Origin: Rhodoferax ferrireducens
Lineage (GTDB): Bacteria > Pseudomonadota > Gammaproteobacteria > Burkholderiales > Burkholderiaceae_C
DNA: 64,000 bases
Reading direction: 5' to 3'
NCBI GenBank assembly: GCA_002083775.1
Contig: MTEI01000011.1
Span: 44,561-108,560, forward strand
A model generated the notes under the pieces. It worked only from the letters and a program-made list of their open reading frames with translations, was not told the origin of the DNA and did no database searches. A program made the position numbers and the translations under genes. Shown here one piece after another: positions 7,691-19,207 of the stretch (position 1 is the first letter of the stretch; each line of letters begins with the position of its first letter).

Positions 7691-7710
7691 AAAGGGCCCG
7701 AAGGCCCTTT
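7691..7710 (-). terminator. Terminator at the end of the cbb operon
   Basis: AAAGGGCC, a CGAA loop and GGCCCTTT form a strong 8-bp stem flanked by A and T runs, 26 bp past the cbbA stop. It would end the cbbYEFPTZ-gap-pgk-cbbA transcript and can work in both directions. Confidence 0.9.
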
Positions 7711-7735
7711 TTTTAATCTGGCAGCCGAGGCTGCT

Positions 7736-8773
7736 TCAGGCGTAACGCGCAGCCATCACGTCCAGGTGGATCGGTTTGATCTTGGAGCCCTGGCCAGCGC
7801 AGCCAAAGGCTTCAAAGCGCAGCTTGCAGATGCCCATGGCGGCCTTGCGGGCGGCGATCAGACTCTTGCGCGGGTCGAACTCGCTCGGGTTTTTGGCAAA
7901 ACTCTCGCGCATGGCACCGGTCATGGCCAGGCGGATGTCGGTGTCGATGTTGACTTTGCGCACGCCATTGGCAATGCCGCGCTGGATTTCTTCCACTGGC
8001 ACACCGTAGGTTTCTTTCAGGTCGCCACCGTACTGGCGGATGATGGCCAGCCACTCTTGCGGCACCGAGCTGGAGCCGTGCATCACCAGGTGGGTGTTGG
8101 GAATCTGCGCGTGGATTTGGGCGATGCGGTCAATGGCCAGAATGTCGCCTGTGGGCTTGCGGGTGAATTTGTAAGCGCCGTGGCTGGTGCCAATGGCAAT
8201 GGCCAATGCGTCCACGCCGGTTTTTTCGACAAAGTCTTTAGCCTGCACCGGATCGGTCAGCATCTGGTCGTGGCTGAGTTTGCCTTCGGCACCAATGCCG
8301 TCTTCCTCGCCTGCGTCACCGGTTTCCAGGGAACCCAGGCAACCGAGTTCGCCTTCAACCGACACACCCACGGCATGCGCCATCTCACACACCTTGCGGG
8401 TGATGTCAACGTTGTACTCGTAGCTGGACGGGGTTTTGCCGTCGCCCATGAGCGAGCCATCCATCATCACGCTGGTGAAACCTGAGCGGATGCTTTGCTG
8501 GCACACGGCGGCGGTGGTGCCGTGGTCCTGGTGCATGACCACCGGAATGTCCGGGTAGGTTTCCACCGCGGCCAGCACCATGTGGCGCAGGTAAGCTTCA
8601 CCCGCGTATTTGCGGGCGCCAGCGCTGGCTTGCAGGATCACCGGGCTATCGGTCAGCGCTGCGGCTTCCATGATGGCCTGGATTTGTTCCAGGTTGTTGA
8701 CGTTGAAGGCGGGCACGCCATAACCGTTTTCAGCGGCGTGGTCGAGCATTTGTCGAAGGGATACAAAGGCCAT
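7736..8773 (-). CDS. cbbA: Fructose-bisphosphate aldolase, class II (Calvin cycle type)
   Basis: A 345-residue zinc-dependent aldolase that condenses glyceraldehyde 3-phosphate with dihydroxyacetone phosphate. In the Calvin cycle it also forms sedoheptulose 1,7-bisphosphate. Zinc ligands are visible in VMHQDHG (about residue 80-85) and in [11 protein letters not shown] (about residue 210). The IDTDIRLAM phosphate-binding region follows near 275. Length and the [14 protein letters not shown] motif match the CbbA subgroup. It is the last gene of the cbb operon and has a GGAG ribosome-binding site. A 108-bp gap containing a palindromic repeat separates it from pgk. Confidence 0.96.
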   Translation of the reverse strand: MAFVSLRQMLDHAAENGYGVPAFNVNNLEQIQAIMEAAALTDSPVILQASAGARKYAGEAYLRHMVLAAVETYPDIPVVMHQDHGTTAAVCQQSIRSGFTSVMMDGSLMGDGKTPSSYEYNVDITRKVCEMAHAVGVSVEGELGCLGSLETGDAGEEDGIGAEGKLSHDQMLTDPVQAKDFVEKTGVDALAIAIGTSHGAYKFTRKPTGDILAIDRIAQIHAQIPNTHLVMHGSSSVPQEWLAIIRQYGGDLKETYGVPVEEIQRGIANGVRKVNIDTDIRLAMTGAMRESFAKNPSEFDPRKSLIAARKAAMGICKLRFEAFGCAGQGSKIKPIHLDVMAARYA

Positions 8774-8804
8774 GGTGATCTCCAGTTAGTTATATGTTAA
8801 ATCA

Positions 8805-8844
8805 GGCTCTAGCCCTTACTCAATAAGGGTAAGCAGCTCTATTT
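8805..8844. repeat. Palindromic TAGCCCTTA repeat, copy 1 (pgk-cbbA gap)
   Basis: GGCTCTAGCCCTTACTCAAT followed by AAGGGTAAGCAGCT forms an imperfect hairpin. It belongs to the eleven-copy family in this window and fills the gap between pgk and cbbA. Confidence 0.8.
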
Positions 8845-8881
8845 AGGGTAGCAAAAGCACGTTCGCTACCCCGGCTGTGCC

Positions 8882-10075
8882 TCAGCCTTCAGCGCGTTTT
8901 TGCAGGATCTCGAAGGCGGGCAGGGTTTTGCCCTCCAACACTTCCAGGAAAGCGCCGCCGCCTGTCGAGATGTAGCCCACATCTTTTTCAATCCCGTACT
9001 TGGCAATGGCCGCCAGGGTGTCGCCACCACCGGCGATGCTGAACGCGTCAGACTCGGCAATGGCCATGGCGATCGCTTTGGTGCCGCCTTCAAAGGCTGG
9101 GAACTCGAACACCCCCACCGGGCCGTTCCACACAATCGTGCCCGCCGCTTTGAGCTGCTCAGCCAGTTTGGCAGCAGTGACCGGGCCGATGTCCAGAATC
9201 ATGTCGTCATCTTCCACCTCGGTGGCGGCTTTGACCGTGGCCACCGCATCGGCGGCAAAGGTTTTGGCGCAGACCACGTCGGTGGGGATCGGTACATCGG
9301 CACCGCGTGCCTTCATGGCGGCGATCACGGCGGTGGCTTCACCCAGCAGACTCGGTTCGGCCAGGCTCTTGCCAATCTTCAGGCCAGCCGCCAGCATGAA
9401 GGTGTTGGCAATGCCGCCACCCACAATCAGGTTGTCCACGTTTTTAGCCAAGGCTTGCAGGATGCTCAGCTTGGTGCTGACTTTGCTACCGGCCACGATG
9501 GCGACCAATGGGCGCTTCGGGTTGGCCAGGGCTTTATTGATCGCGTCAATTTCAGCCGCCAGCAAGGGGCCAGCGCAAGCGATGGGTGCAAACTGGGCGA
9601 TGCCGTAGGTGGTGCCTTCGGCGCGGTGGGCGGTGCCAAACGCGTCGTGCACAAACACGTCGCACAACGCCGCCATTTTTTTGGCCAGTTCTTCGTTGTT
9701 TTTCTTCTCGCCCTTGTTGACGCGGCAGTTTTCCAGCATCACCAGGTGGCCGGGTGCGACGCTGACACCGTCGACCCAGTTGGCCACCACCGGCACCTCA
9801 AAGCCCAGCAGCTCGCCCAGGCGCTTGGCCACCGGGGCCAGCGAGTCTTCGGGCTTGAATTCGCCTTCAGTGGGGCGGCCCAGGTGGCTGGTGACCATGA
9901 CGGCGGCACCGGCGTCCAGCGCCATCTTGATGCACGGCACGCTGGCGCGGATGCGGGTGTCTTCGGTGATGTTGCCCGCATCGTCCTGCGGCACATTCAG
10001 GTCGGCGCGGATGAATACCCGCTTGCCCTTGGCAGCGCCACTGGCAATCACATCGGCAAAACGTAGTACTTTCAT
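8882..10075 (-). CDS. pgk: Phosphoglycerate kinase
   Basis: A 397-residue two-domain kinase that uses ATP to phosphorylate 3-phosphoglycerate, the first reductive step of the Calvin cycle, and works in reverse in glycolysis. RADLNVP near residue 25, the TSHLGRP motif near 65 and NGPVGVFE near 330 are family signatures. The C-terminal nucleotide-binding region includes [11 protein letters not shown]. It lies only 2 bp past the gap stop codon, so the two are co-translated. The length is standard (about 390-400). Confidence 0.98.
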   Translation of the reverse strand: MKVLRFADVIASGAAKGKRVFIRADLNVPQDDAGNITEDTRIRASVPCIKMALDAGAAVMVTSHLGRPTEGEFKPEDSLAPVAKRLGELLGFEVPVVANWVDGVSVAPGHLVMLENCRVNKGEKKNNEELAKKMAALCDVFVHDAFGTAHRAEGTTYGIAQFAPIACAGPLLAAEIDAINKALANPKRPLVAIVAGSKVSTKLSILQALAKNVDNLIVGGGIANTFMLAAGLKIGKSLAEPSLLGEATAVIAAMKARGADVPIPTDVVCAKTFAADAVATVKAATEVEDDDMILDIGPVTAAKLAEQLKAAGTIVWNGPVGVFEFPAFEGGTKAIAMAIAESDAFSIAGGGDTLAAIAKYGIEKDVGYISTGGGAFLEVLEGKTLPAFEILQKRAEG

Positions 10076-10077
10076 GA

Positions 10078-11097
<1,020 letters not shown>

Positions 11098-11117
11098 CTA
11101 TAAAAATATGACAAAAT

Positions 11118-11154
11118 GGCCTCTAGCCCTTACTTAAGCTGGGCGAGCAGCTAT
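11118..11154. repeat. Palindromic TAGCCCTTA repeat, copy 2 (cbbZ-gap gap)
   Basis: GGCCTCTAGCCCTTACTTAA followed by GCTGGGCGAGCAGCTAT. The right arm has decayed compared with other copies. It occupies most of the 62-bp gap between cbbZ and gap. Confidence 0.65.
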
Positions 11155-11822
11155 GTATTCAGAAGTGCAGAGAAGTCCTGGATGATGCGGTCTGGTCCAC
11201 AAGCCTCAATGGGCTCACCCATGTTGTAGCCATACGGCAGCATCCATACCGGCACCCCACCCGCACGGGCCGTGGCCACGTCAATGCTGGAGTCACCCAC
11301 AAACAGCGCCCGCTTCTGGTCCACACCAAACGCCTGCAAGCAATGCGCCACACCCACCGGGGTGGGTTTTTTGGTGGCAAACGTGTCGCCGCTGATGACG
11401 GCGTCAAACAGGTGGGAGAGCTGGTGCACATCCATCACCACCTGGGTGTAGCGGCCTTCCTTGTTGGTCACCACCGCCAATTTCACGCCCTGCTCGCGCA
11501 GGGCCACCAGTGTTTCACGCACCTGCGGGTACAAATGGCTGCGCGTGCCACAGCGCGCGTTGTAAGCCATGTTGTACACCGGCACGATCTGGCTCAGCAG
11601 TGCGCTGGTGCGCACCACCTCCGGTGTGAAGCCCGTGATCTGCACCAGGGCTTTCACCAGCAGTTCCAGCGTGCCGTGGCCGATCCAGTCATCCACCTGT
11701 TTTTGCGTCACTTCCGGTAGGTTGAAACGCTGCAAAGCGTCGTTGACCGCGTCCATGATCTCGGGCGCAGTCTCCACCAGCGTGCCATCCAGGTCAAACA
11801 TGACCAGATCAAAACCATTCAT
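11151..11822 (-). CDS. cbbZ: Phosphoglycolate phosphatase
   Basis: A 223-residue HAD-superfamily phosphatase that removes phosphate from 2-phosphoglycolate, the toxic product of RuBisCO oxygenation. The nucleophile motif DLDGTLVET is at residues 9-17, motif II is VVTNKEG and motif IV is FVGDSSIDVATA near residue 170. Length and sequence match Gph/CbbZ. It lies 8 bp past the cbbT stop, inside the operon. The link with RuBisCO explains its presence among Calvin-cycle genes. The generic name gph is equally valid. Confidence 0.93.
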   Translation of the reverse strand: MNGFDLVMFDLDGTLVETAPEIMDAVNDALQRFNLPEVTQKQVDDWIGHGTLELLVKALVQITGFTPEVVRTSALLSQIVPVYNMAYNARCGTRSHLYPQVRETLVALREQGVKLAVVTNKEGRYTQVVMDVHQLSHLFDAVISGDTFATKKPTPVGVAHCLQAFGVDQKRALFVGDSSIDVATARAGGVPVWMLPYGYNMGEPIEACGPDRIIQDFSALLNT

Positions 11823-11830
11823 GAAAAACC

Positions 11831-13900
11831 TTAGTTGATAGACGGCACAACGGTGTCAGGCAGCGAATCGCCACGCTTGCTGGCGGCGCGGTGCACGATG
11901 GTGCGGATGTTTTCCACCACACGTTCTACCGTGATGCCAAAGTGCGCATACAGCTTGGGTGCCGGGGCCGACTCGCCAAAGGTGGGCATACCGATCACCA
12001 CACCGTGGCGGCCGACATACTTGCGCCAGAAGTCAGGGTGCGCAGCCTCAATGGCCAGCGATGGCGTGCCGAACGGAATCACCATCTCCTGGTAGGCGTC
12101 GGTCTGACGGTCAAACACGTTGGTGGAAGGCATCGACACCACACGGGTGGCAATACCATCAGCGGCCAGCTCGGCCTGCGCCTTCATGGCAATTTCCAGC
12201 TCGGAACCCGTAGACACGATCACCGCCTGGAAGTTTTCCATGTCAGACAGGATGTAGCCACCCTTGCGGATGTTGTCGACCATGCTCACATCGGTCAGGC
12301 GTGGCAGGTTCTGGCGCGACAGGCACAAGGCGCTCGGTCCGTCTTTGCGCTCCACGGCACAGGCCCAGGCCACCGCAGTTTCCAGGCCATCGGCCGGACG
12401 CCAGACATCCAGACCCGGGATGATGCGCATGCTGGGAATGTGTTCAATGCTCTGGTGCGTGGGGCCGTCTTCGCCCAAGCCAATGGAGTCGTGGGTGAAC
12501 ACGTGGATGACACGGATCTTCATCAGCGCCGCCATGCGGATGGCGTTGCGGCTGTAATCGCTGAAGGTCAGGAACGTGCCGCCGTAAGGGATGTAGCCAC
12601 CGTGCAGGGTGATGCCGTTCATGATGGCCGCCATGCCGAACTCGCGCACGCCATAGCTCATGTGGTTGCCCCACTTGTCGCGGCCAGCCTTGACGCAACC
12701 CTTGAAGTTGGTCAGGTTGGAGCCGGTCAGGTCGGCACTGCCGCCAAAAAATTCGGGCAGCAGCGGTGCAATGGCATCCAGGGCGTTCTGGCTCGATTTG
12801 CGGGTGGCAAATGACGTGGCGTTGGCGGCAATGCCTTCCAGCAGGCCGGGCAGCTTGTCGGCAAATTCGGCAGGCAAATCACCCGCCATGCGGCGCACAA
12901 ACTCAGCCGCCTGCGTGGGGAAAGCCGCGCGATAGGCGGCAAACTTGGCGTCCCAGGCGTGTTCGGCAGACACGCCACGGGCCACGGCGTTCCAGGCGGT
13001 GGCAATGTCAGCGGGGATCTCGAACGGTGCTGCCGTCCAGCCCAGCGCTTCGCGGGTGGCGGCCACTTCAGCCGCGCCCAGCGCAGCGCCGTGCACGTCG
13101 TGCGTGCCAGCCTTGTTGGGCGAGCCCATACCGATGACGGTTTTGCAGCAGATCAGTGTTGGTTTGCCGTCGGGCAGAACGGCTTGTGCCTTGGCGGCCT
13201 TGATGGCGGCGTCAATGGCAGCCGGGTTGTGGCCGTCCACCGCGGGGATCACGTTCCAGTCGTACGCTTCAAAACGCTTGGGCGTGTCGTCGGTGAACCA
13301 GCCTTCGACGTGGCCGTCAATGCTGATGCCGTTGTCGTCATAAAACGCCACCAATTTGGACAGGCGCAGCGTGCCAGCCAGTGAACAGGCTTCGTGGCTG
13401 ATGCCTTCCATCAGGCAACCGTCGCCCAAAAACACGTAGGTGTAGTGGTCGACGATGGCGTGCTCGGCCTTGTTGAATTCGGTTGACAGGAGCTTTTCAG
13501 CCAGCGCCATGCCCACGGCATTGGTGATGCCCTGGCCCAGCGGGCCGGTGGTGGTTTCCACGCCGGGGGTCACGCCCACTTCGGGGTGACCAGCGGTTTT
13601 GCTGTGCAGCTGGCGGAAGTTTTGCAGCTCGCTCATGGGCAGGTCGTAACCTGTGAGGTGCAACAGCGCGTAAATCAGCATGGAGCCATGGCCGTTGGAG
13701 AGCACAAAACGGTCGCGGTCCGGCCAATGCGGGTTGGTCGGGTTGTGACGCAGGTGGCGGTTCCACAGCACTTCGGCAATGTCGGCCATGCCCATGGGCG
13801 CGCCGGGGTGGCCGGACTTGGCTTTTTCAACAGCGTCAACGGCCAGCATACGGATGGCATTGGCCATCTGCTTCGCAAATTCAGGGGTGGGTGTGGTCAT
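11831..13900 (-). CDS. cbbT: Transketolase
   Basis: A 689-residue thiamine-diphosphate enzyme that transfers two-carbon units between sugar phosphates in the Calvin cycle and pentose-phosphate pathway. The diphosphate-binding motif [20 protein letters not shown] lies near residue 155-175, with the N-terminal [17 protein letters not shown] and the middle-domain [13 protein letters not shown] signature also present. The length fits bacterial transketolases (about 660-690). It is encoded between cbbP and cbbZ. The 152-bp gap to cbbP contains only G/C-rich inverted repeats. Confidence 0.97.
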   Translation of the reverse strand: MTTPTPEFAKQMANAIRMLAVDAVEKAKSGHPGAPMGMADIAEVLWNRHLRHNPTNPHWPDRDRFVLSNGHGSMLIYALLHLTGYDLPMSELQNFRQLHSKTAGHPEVGVTPGVETTTGPLGQGITNAVGMALAEKLLSTEFNKAEHAIVDHYTYVFLGDGCLMEGISHEACSLAGTLRLSKLVAFYDDNGISIDGHVEGWFTDDTPKRFEAYDWNVIPAVDGHNPAAIDAAIKAAKAQAVLPDGKPTLICCKTVIGMGSPNKAGTHDVHGAALGAAEVAATREALGWTAAPFEIPADIATAWNAVARGVSAEHAWDAKFAAYRAAFPTQAAEFVRRMAGDLPAEFADKLPGLLEGIAANATSFATRKSSQNALDAIAPLLPEFFGGSADLTGSNLTNFKGCVKAGRDKWGNHMSYGVREFGMAAIMNGITLHGGYIPYGGTFLTFSDYSRNAIRMAALMKIRVIHVFTHDSIGLGEDGPTHQSIEHIPSMRIIPGLDVWRPADGLETAVAWACAVERKDGPSALCLSRQNLPRLTDVSMVDNIRKGGYILSDMENFQAVIVSTGSELEIAMKAQAELAADGIATRVVSMPSTNVFDRQTDAYQEMVIPFGTPSLAIEAAHPDFWRKYVGRHGVVIGMPTFGESAPAPKLYAHFGITVERVVENIRTIVHRAASKRGDSLPDTVVPSIN

Positions 13901-14052
13901 GGTTCGTAAAGGGTGGGGTTGTCAATGAGAAGGGTCGGCGCTCGCTGGCGGCGAGCTGCTGACCCGTATCTTACAGTCGGAACCGGGGCTGACCGACCCG
14001 GCGCTGCGCTGGCCGGTTGCCCTTTTTGCGGTTCCGCTGCAGTCTGGCGAAA

Positions 14053-14928
14053 TTAGCTTGCCTTCTTCTGGCGCTCCATCATGCGCCACACAAATGGCGT
14101 GAAGATGAGTTGCATGGCCAGTTCCATCTTGCCGCCGGGCACCACGATGGTGTTGGCGCGGCTCATGAAGCTGTCGTTGATCATGCTGCGCAAATACTGG
14201 AAGTCGATGCCCTTGGGGTTGTTGAAGCGAATCACCACCATGCTCTCGTCGGCGCTGGGGATGTCGCGGGCGATGAACGGATTGCTGGTGTCAACCATCG
14301 GCACGCGCTGGAAGTTCACATGGGTGTGCATGAACTGCGGGCAGATGTAGTTCACATAGTCGGGCATGCGGCGCAGGATGGTGTCGGTGACCGCCTCGGT
14401 GCTGTAGCCGCGCTGTTTTTTGTCGCGGTAGAGTTTTTGAATCCATTCCAGGTTGATGACCGGCACCACCCCAATCAGCAAGTCAGGATGCTGGGCAATG
14501 TTGACTTCTGGGGTGATCACCGCGCCGTGCAGGCCTTCGTAAAACAGCAGGTCGGTACCGGCGGGCACGTCTTCCCAGGGGGTGAAGGTGCCGGGGTCTT
14601 GCTTGTAGGGCGCGGCCTCTTCGGTGTCATGCAGGTACTTGCGGCGCTTGCCGGTGCCGGTTTTGGCGTAGTTGGCAAACAAGGCCTCAATTTCGGCAAA
14701 CAGGTTGGTATTGGCACCAAAGTGGCTGAAATTTTTGTCGCCAGCGGCTTCGGCCTCAGCCTGCTTGAGCTTCATTTCCTTGCGGTCGTAGCGGTGAAAG
14801 CTATCGCCTTCGATGATGGCGGCCTTGATGTTCTCGCGGCGGAAAATGTTGTCAAACGTGCGCGTGACAGAAGTGGTGCCGGCACCGCTGGAGCCGGTGA
14901 TGGCGATGATGGGGTGGCGTGCTGACAT
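14053..14928 (-). CDS. cbbP: Phosphoribulokinase
   Basis: A 291-residue class I phosphoribulokinase, the enzyme that makes ribulose 1,5-bisphosphate for RuBisCO and is diagnostic of the Calvin cycle. The P-loop is GSSGAGTTSVTRTF (about residues 12-25). IEGDSFHRYDRKEMK follows near residue 39-53, and LLFYEGLHG lies near 125. The length matches the proteobacterial octameric form. It has a good ribosome-binding site (GGAG). A palindromic repeat fills the gap to the upstream cbbF. Confidence 0.98.
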   Translation of the reverse strand: MSARHPIIAITGSSGAGTTSVTRTFDNIFRRENIKAAIIEGDSFHRYDRKEMKLKQAEAEAAGDKNFSHFGANTNLFAEIEALFANYAKTGTGKRRKYLHDTEEAAPYKQDPGTFTPWEDVPAGTDLLFYEGLHGAVITPEVNIAQHPDLLIGVVPVINLEWIQKLYRDKKQRGYSTEAVTDTILRRMPDYVNYICPQFMHTHVNFQRVPMVDTSNPFIARDIPSADESMVVIRFNNPKGIDFQYLRSMINDSFMSRANTIVVPGGKMELAMQLIFTPFVWRMMERQKKAS

Positions 14929-14968
14929 GGTGCGTGACTCCTGAAAGTTAAAAAATTTATAAGAAATA

Positions 14969-15006
14969 AGGCTCTAGCCCTTATTGAATAAGGGTAGGCA
15001 GCTATT
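14969..15006. repeat. Palindromic TAGCCCTTA repeat, copy 3 (cbbF-cbbP gap)
   Basis: AGGCTCTAGCCCTTATTGAA followed by TAAGGGTAGGCAGCTATT. This is a well-conserved copy lying between cbbF and cbbP. Confidence 0.8.
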
Positions 15007-15029
15007 TATTTTGACTGTCAAAACCACGA

Positions 15030-16133
15030 TCAGTCGCGGAACAGGCTGCGCTCGGCAAACAGCGGGTTGATCAGTTCAACCTGCACCGGTTCGCGGTGGT
15101 AGCGCTCAATGCGCTCCACTTCGTTTTTGGAGCCAAACACAAAGCCAATGCGCTGGTGCAGGCTGGTGGGTTGCACCTCCAACATCGGCATCTCGCCGGT
15201 GGAGGCACGCCCGCCGGCCTGCTCCATGATCATGCCGACCGGGTTGGCCTCATACAACAGGCGCAGGCGGCCGGGCTTGGACGGGTCTTTGGTGTCGCGC
15301 GGGTACATGAACACACCGCCGCGCATCAAGATGCGGTGCGCCTCAGCCACCATGGAGGCAATCCAGCGCATGTTGAAGTCTTTGCCGCGCGCACCGGTTT
15401 TGCCAGCCAGGCATTCGTCCACATAACGCTTCACCGGGGCTTCCCAGAAGCGCGCGTTGGAGGCGTTGATGGCAAATTCTTGCGTATCTGGCGGAATCTG
15501 CATGTTGCGGTGCGTCAGCATGAACTCACCCAAATTGGGGTCCAGTGTGAAACCGTTGACGCCGTCACCCACCGTCAGCACCATCATGGTGGTGGGGCCG
15601 TAGAGCGCGTAACCGGCAGCCACCTGCTGGGTACCGGGCTGGAAGAAGTCGGCATCGACCACATCACGACCGGAGTCAATCACCTCTTGCGGCGCACGCA
15701 GCACGCTGAAAATACTGCCTACCGACACGTTCACGTCGATGTTGCTGGAGCCGTCCAGCGGGTCAAACACAATCAGATAGCTACCGCGCGGGTACTGTTT
15801 GGGGATCTGGTACGGCGCGTCCATCTCTTCAGAGGCCATGCCCGCCAGGTTACCCGACCACTCGGTGCGCTGCATGAACACGTCGTTGGACAGCACGTCG
15901 AGCTTTTTCTGCGTCTCGCCCTGCACGTTGACCGAGCCGCCTTCATCCGCAGCATGGTTGCCCATGACACCCGCCAGTTCACCATAGGCCACGGCCTTGG
16001 CAATGCCCTTGCAGGCCAGCGCCACGTCCAGGATCAGCGAGTTGAAATCACCGCTGGCGCTGGGAAAGCGGCGGCGCTCCTCAATGAGAAACTGCGTCAA
16101 CGTGGAACGCTTGGAACGAAGGGTCATGGGCAT
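15030..16133 (-). CDS. cbbF: Fructose-1,6-bisphosphatase, class I
   Basis: A 367-residue phosphatase that regenerates fructose 6-phosphate in the Calvin cycle, and often acts on sedoheptulose 1,7-bisphosphate as well. The metal-binding motif [20 protein letters not shown] (about residue 114-133) and GGVFMYPRD near 275 are class I signatures. The start has an AGGAG site. Fourth in the order of the cbb operon counted from cbbY, it lies just downstream of cbbE. The length is at the long end of the family. Confidence 0.96.
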   Translation of the reverse strand: MPMTLRSKRSTLTQFLIEERRRFPSASGDFNSLILDVALACKGIAKAVAYGELAGVMGNHAADEGGSVNVQGETQKKLDVLSNDVFMQRTEWSGNLAGMASEEMDAPYQIPKQYPRGSYLIVFDPLDGSSNIDVNVSVGSIFSVLRAPQEVIDSGRDVVDADFFQPGTQQVAAGYALYGPTTMMVLTVGDGVNGFTLDPNLGEFMLTHRNMQIPPDTQEFAINASNARFWEAPVKRYVDECLAGKTGARGKDFNMRWIASMVAEAHRILMRGGVFMYPRDTKDPSKPGRLRLLYEANPVGMIMEQAGGRASTGEMPMLEVQPTSLHQRIGFVFGSKNEVERIERYHREPVQVELINPLFAERSLFRD

Positions 16134-16176
16134 GCTGTATCTCCTGGTAATGAAATGGGGTGGCTCTGGCGGCGAT

Positions 16177-16875
16177 TCAGGCAGGGTGCGCGGCGCGGCG
16201 CAGCGCCTGCATCACGGTTTTGTAGCCGCCACCTGCATCTGGCGCGCCAAACACGGCGCTGCCGGCCACACAGGTGTCGGCACCTGCAGCCACGATTTCT
16301 GCAATGTTGTCGGTCTTGACGCCGCCGTCCACCTCGAGCCAGATCGGCTGGCCGCCAGCGGCCACATGCGCGTCGATCTTGGCGCGCACCAGGCGCAGCT
16401 TGGCCAGGGTGGAGGGAATGAACTTCTGGCCACCAAAACCGGGGTTGACGCTCATCAGCAAAATCATGTCGAGCTTGTCCATGACGTGATCCAGCACGCT
16501 GATAGGGGTTGCCGGATTGAGCACCAGGCCGGCCTTGCAGCCCAGCTCGCGAATCATCGACAAACTGCGGTCGACGTGTTTGGACGCTTCGGGGTGGAAG
16601 GTGATGATGTTGGCACCGGCCTTGGCAAACAGCGGAATGATCGAATCGACCGGTTCCACCATCAGGTGCACGTCTATCGGGATGCTGACATGCGGGCGGA
16701 TCGCTTCGCAGACCAGCGGGCCAATGGTCAGATTCGGCACGTAATGGTTGTCCATCACATCAAAGTGCACCAGGTCGCAACCAGCGGCCTCAATGGCGCG
16801 CACTTCTTCACCCAGGCGGGCGAAGTCTGCAGACAGAATGGACGGGGCCAAACGCAGGACGGCGGTAGAGCTCAT
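16177..16875 (-). CDS. cbbE: Ribulose-phosphate 3-epimerase
   Basis: A 232-residue TIM-barrel epimerase that converts xylulose 5-phosphate to ribulose 5-phosphate. Signatures are [17 protein letters not shown] at the N-terminus, [17 protein letters not shown] near residue 38 and [16 protein letters not shown] near 140. The C-terminal phosphate-binding loop [12 protein letters not shown] is present. The length matches Rpe (about 220-235). It lies between cbbF and cbbY on the same transcript. The general name is rpe. Confidence 0.96.
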   Translation of the reverse strand: MSSTAVLRLAPSILSADFARLGEEVRAIEAAGCDLVHFDVMDNHYVPNLTIGPLVCEAIRPHVSIPIDVHLMVEPVDSIIPLFAKAGANIITFHPEASKHVDRSLSMIRELGCKAGLVLNPATPISVLDHVMDKLDMILLMSVNPGFGGQKFIPSTLAKLRLVRAKIDAHVAAGGQPIWLEVDGGVKTDNIAEIVAAGADTCVAGSAVFGAPDAGGGYKTVMQALRRAAHPA

Positions 16876-16922
16876 GGGGCAGGCTTTCTGAAAGTTGGAA
16901 ACTGTTGGAGGTATCTTGTGGC

Positions 16923-17642
16923 TCAGACCCGGCCAGAATTTTGCCAGTCGGTCAACTGCGCCAACGTGACATGGCTCAAGTCGGGCACAACGCGCAGCGC
17001 ATCACTGAAGTCGTGGTGCAACGTGTAACGGTTGGTGGTGATCAGCGTTTTCAGACCCGCGGCGGTGGCGGCACGCAGCCCGTTGCTGGAGTCTTCAATC
17101 ACCAGGCACTGGCTGGCTGGCACGCCCAAAGCCTCTAGCACCTGAAAATACACCTGCGGGTGCGGCTTTTTGAGCGGTGCCGTGGCGGCATCACCAATCA
17201 CGGCAAACATGTCGCGCCAGTGCTCGCCCAGCGCGCCACGTAACAAGGCAGCGATGTTGGCCGGTGTGGTGGTGGTGGCAATGGCCAGCTTCAGCCCGGC
17301 TTGGCGGGCCTCGTTGATCAGCGCCAGCACGCCGGGGCGCAAGCTGACCGAGCCACTGTTGACCAGGTTTTCATAAATGGTGGTTTTTAGCGCGTGGATG
17401 CGGTCAATCTCGCCCTTGTGCGCCTGGGCATCCAGCGCCGGGTCGATCTGCTTCCAGTACAGGAGAATGCGCTCTTTGCCACCCGACACGTCCAGCAGGT
17501 GGAGGTACATATCATCGGTCCAGACCCAGTCCATGCCGAGTTCGGCAAAGGCGTGGTTGAAGGCCGCCAGGTGCACACTCTCGGTCTCGGCGAGCGTGCC
17601 ATCCACATCAAATATCAAGGCTTGAAGTGCACCAGATGCCAT
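16923..17642 (-). CDS. cbbY: HAD-family hydrolase CbbY
   Basis: A 239-residue HAD phosphatase with the CbbY subgroup pattern [10 protein letters not shown] at residues 12-21, motif II IATTTTP and motif [18 protein letters not shown] near residue 180. CbbY proteins dephosphorylate xylulose 1,5-bisphosphate, a misfire product that inhibits RuBisCO. That activity is known for characterised members and is inferred here. It is the first gene of the cbb operon, divergent from cbbR, and has an AAGGAT ribosome-binding site. Confidence 0.92.
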   Translation of the reverse strand: MASGALQALIFDVDGTLAETESVHLAAFNHAFAELGMDWVWTDDMYLHLLDVSGGKERILLYWKQIDPALDAQAHKGEIDRIHALKTTIYENLVNSGSVSLRPGVLALINEARQAGLKLAIATTTTPANIAALLRGALGEHWRDMFAVIGDAATAPLKKPHPQVYFQVLEALGVPASQCLVIEDSSNGLRAATAAGLKTLITTNRYTLHHDFSDALRVVPDLSHVTLAQLTDWQNSGRV

Positions 17643-17745
17643 GGAAAAGGATCCTTTGTTGAGCGCGTGGGGGCCGACAAAAGTGCGGCATGGGTTTACT
17701 TTAATCGGCCTGACTCATAAACTCTAATCACGTTTTATTGAAAAA

Positions 17746-17765
17746 TCATCAGTATCACCTGATGA
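17746..17765. promoter_or_regulatory. Palindrome in the cbbR-cbbY control region, candidate CbbR site
   Basis: TCATCAG-TATCAC-CTGATGA is a perfect 7-bp inverted repeat centred 27 bp before the cbbR start and about 113 bp before cbbY. LysR-type regulators commonly bind such dyads between divergent promoters. A related sequence, CTCATCAGAATTTTCTGAT, precedes cbbM. The assignment to CbbR is inference. Confidence 0.5.
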
Positions 17766-17782
17766 AATAAATGGAGACCCCC

Positions 17783-18694
17783 ATGCGCCCCTACACCTTC
17801 AAACAGGTTCAGACGTTCATGGAGGTGGCGCGCCAGCGTTCCGTCTCCAAAGCGGCCGAGCGCCTGTTTGTGACCCAGCCCGCGGTATCGATGCAATTGC
17901 GCCAACTGGAAGACGCCTTTGGCCTGCCGCTGGTGGAACCGTTGGGCCGCAACATTCGGCTCACCTCTGCCGGCGAGGCATTTCTGACCTATGCCACCAA
18001 CGCCATGAGCCAGTTCAAAGACCTGGAAGCGCTGATGGCTGAACACGTGGGCCTGAAAAAAGGCCAGCTGGACCTGGCCGTGGTCAGCACCTCCAAATAC
18101 TTCATCCCCATGCTGCTGGTGCGCTTTGGCAAGCTTCACCCGGGCATCGACGTGAAACTCAGCATCGACAACCGCGACAACGTGCTGGGCCTGATGGTGC
18201 GCAACGAGGCTGATCTGGTGGTGATGGGCCGCGCGCCCAGCCACCTGGACTGCGTGGCCACCGTGTTTGCCACCAACCCGCTGGTGATGGTGGCGCCGCC
18301 TGATCACCCGCTGGCCCGGCGCAAAAACCTGCCCTTCAGCGCCCTGGCCGACTACAGCTTTGTCGTGCGCGAAGAAGGTTCGGGCACCCGCGCCGCCATG
18401 CAGCGCCTGTTTGAAGAACACCAGACCGCGCTGAAGATTGTCATGGGGCTGCCCAGCAACGAAACCATCAAACAGGCGGTGATGGCCGGCATGGGCCTGA
18501 GCTTTTTGTCTATGCGCACCATCCGCCACGAACTCGCCAGCGGCCACATTGCCCTGCTGGACGTGCAGGGCCTGCCGCAGATGAACCATTGGTATGTGAC
18601 CCACCTCAGCCATAAAAAACTCTCCCCCGCCACCCGGGCGTTCAAGGAGTTCCTGATAGAGCAAGGCGGCGCGCTGATGGACACCTGGAGTTAG
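17783..18694 (+). CDS. cbbR: LysR-type regulator CbbR
   Basis: A 303-residue LysR-family activator. The winged helix-turn-helix spans about residues 5-65 (FMEVARQRSVSKAAERLFVT, then QPAVSMQLRQLE), and the rest is a substrate-binding-type effector domain with the conserved VREEGSGTRAAMQRLFEEH segment. It would control the divergent cbb operon and probably cbbM in response to a Calvin-cycle metabolite. The start at 17783 was preferred to the ATG at 17771 because the GGAG inside the first codons of the longer frame is well placed as a ribosome-binding site. Identification as CbbR rests on sequence and position. Confidence 0.93.
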   Translation: MRPYTFKQVQTFMEVARQRSVSKAAERLFVTQPAVSMQLRQLEDAFGLPLVEPLGRNIRLTSAGEAFLTYATNAMSQFKDLEALMAEHVGLKKGQLDLAVVSTSKYFIPMLLVRFGKLHPGIDVKLSIDNRDNVLGLMVRNEADLVVMGRAPSHLDCVATVFATNPLVMVAPPDHPLARRKNLPFSALADYSFVVREEGSGTRAAMQRLFEEHQTALKIVMGLPSNETIKQAVMAGMGLSFLSMRTIRHELASGHIALLDVQGLPQMNHWYVTHLSHKKLSPATRAFKEFLIEQGGALMDTWS

Positions 18695-18779
18695 TGTCGG
18701 TGACAGGTAGCGCTGTGGTGTGATGCCCACACCCTGCGGTTTCGTTACCCGTTCGTAACCAAACCCACATCAAGGTTAT

Positions 18780-18793
18780 TAGGGTTAACCCTA
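18780..18793. promoter_or_regulatory. TAGGGTTAACCCTA palindrome at a likely promoter
   Basis: A perfect 14-bp palindrome overlaps a -10-like TATACT (18792-18797) about 40 bp before a small gene. A second dyad, GTTAC-CCGTTC-GTAAC, lies about 30 bp further upstream. The arrangement suggests an operator, but I cannot name the regulator. Confidence 0.5.
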
Positions 18794-18833
18794 TACTGCA
18801 CTGCAACAAAGTTTGTTTCTGGAGGACCCCATC

Positions 18834-19109
18834 ATGACAAACACCGCAGTGCAACAAGCTGGCCTGAGCCAAGAGCTCCAAAATGTATCCGCTGCCTGGC
18901 GCGAGCTCGGCACCACCACACGCCAGCTGATCATCGCCCTTTTTTCAAAACTGACGCAGCGCCAACCAGCCTGCCCCGTACAAACGGCCCGCCAGGAAGC
19001 CGACAAGCTGCGCGCTTACGCAGACTCGCTGTACCGCGCTGACCCGCGCTACGCCCAAGACCTGTATGCCGCCGCCACCCGCCACGAGCGCTCTGCTGCC
19101 AACCAGTGA
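18834..19109 (+). CDS. Small hypothetical protein, 91 aa
   Basis: A soluble helical protein beginning MTNTAVQQAGLSQELQNVSA. The C-terminal third (ADSLYRADPRYAQDLYAAAT) resembles a short helical motif seen in small stress- or stationary-phase-associated proteins of Burkholderiales, but I cannot assign a family with certainty. The start at 18834 has a strong GGAGG site; an upstream frame is probably not used. The gene has its own promoter-like region and is followed by another very small gene on the same strand. Confidence 0.65.
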   Translation: MTNTAVQQAGLSQELQNVSAAWRELGTTTRQLIIALFSKLTQRQPACPVQTARQEADKLRAYADSLYRADPRYAQDLYAAATRHERSAANQ

Positions 19110-19207
19110 CCGACCTCGCCGTCAACACACAGACGCCAAACCATTTTTAACCACCGGCCAAGCGGGCGATCCCCGACCTTGCGCTGACCAACTTTGGAGG
19201 ACACACC

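Larger units (their letters stand above)
7393..7735. other. Intergenic region: pckG upstream sequence and cbbA terminator
   Basis: This 343-bp region contains an AT-rich stretch near 7470-7500, two FNR-type palindromes (7518-7531 and 7568-7581) and a bidirectional terminator (7691-7710). I see no gene in it. Confidence 0.7.

Noticed and set aside
13901..14052. Terminator or small RNA in the cbbP-cbbT gap
   Set aside because: Inverted G/C-rich stretches are present, but none has a T tract in the direction of transcription, and no promoter-like sequence is evident.
17125..17150. CCTCTAGCACC inside cbbY as a further palindromic repeat copy
   Set aside because: Only the CTCTAGC part matches. 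There is no second arm, and the codons fit the normal CbbY sequence.
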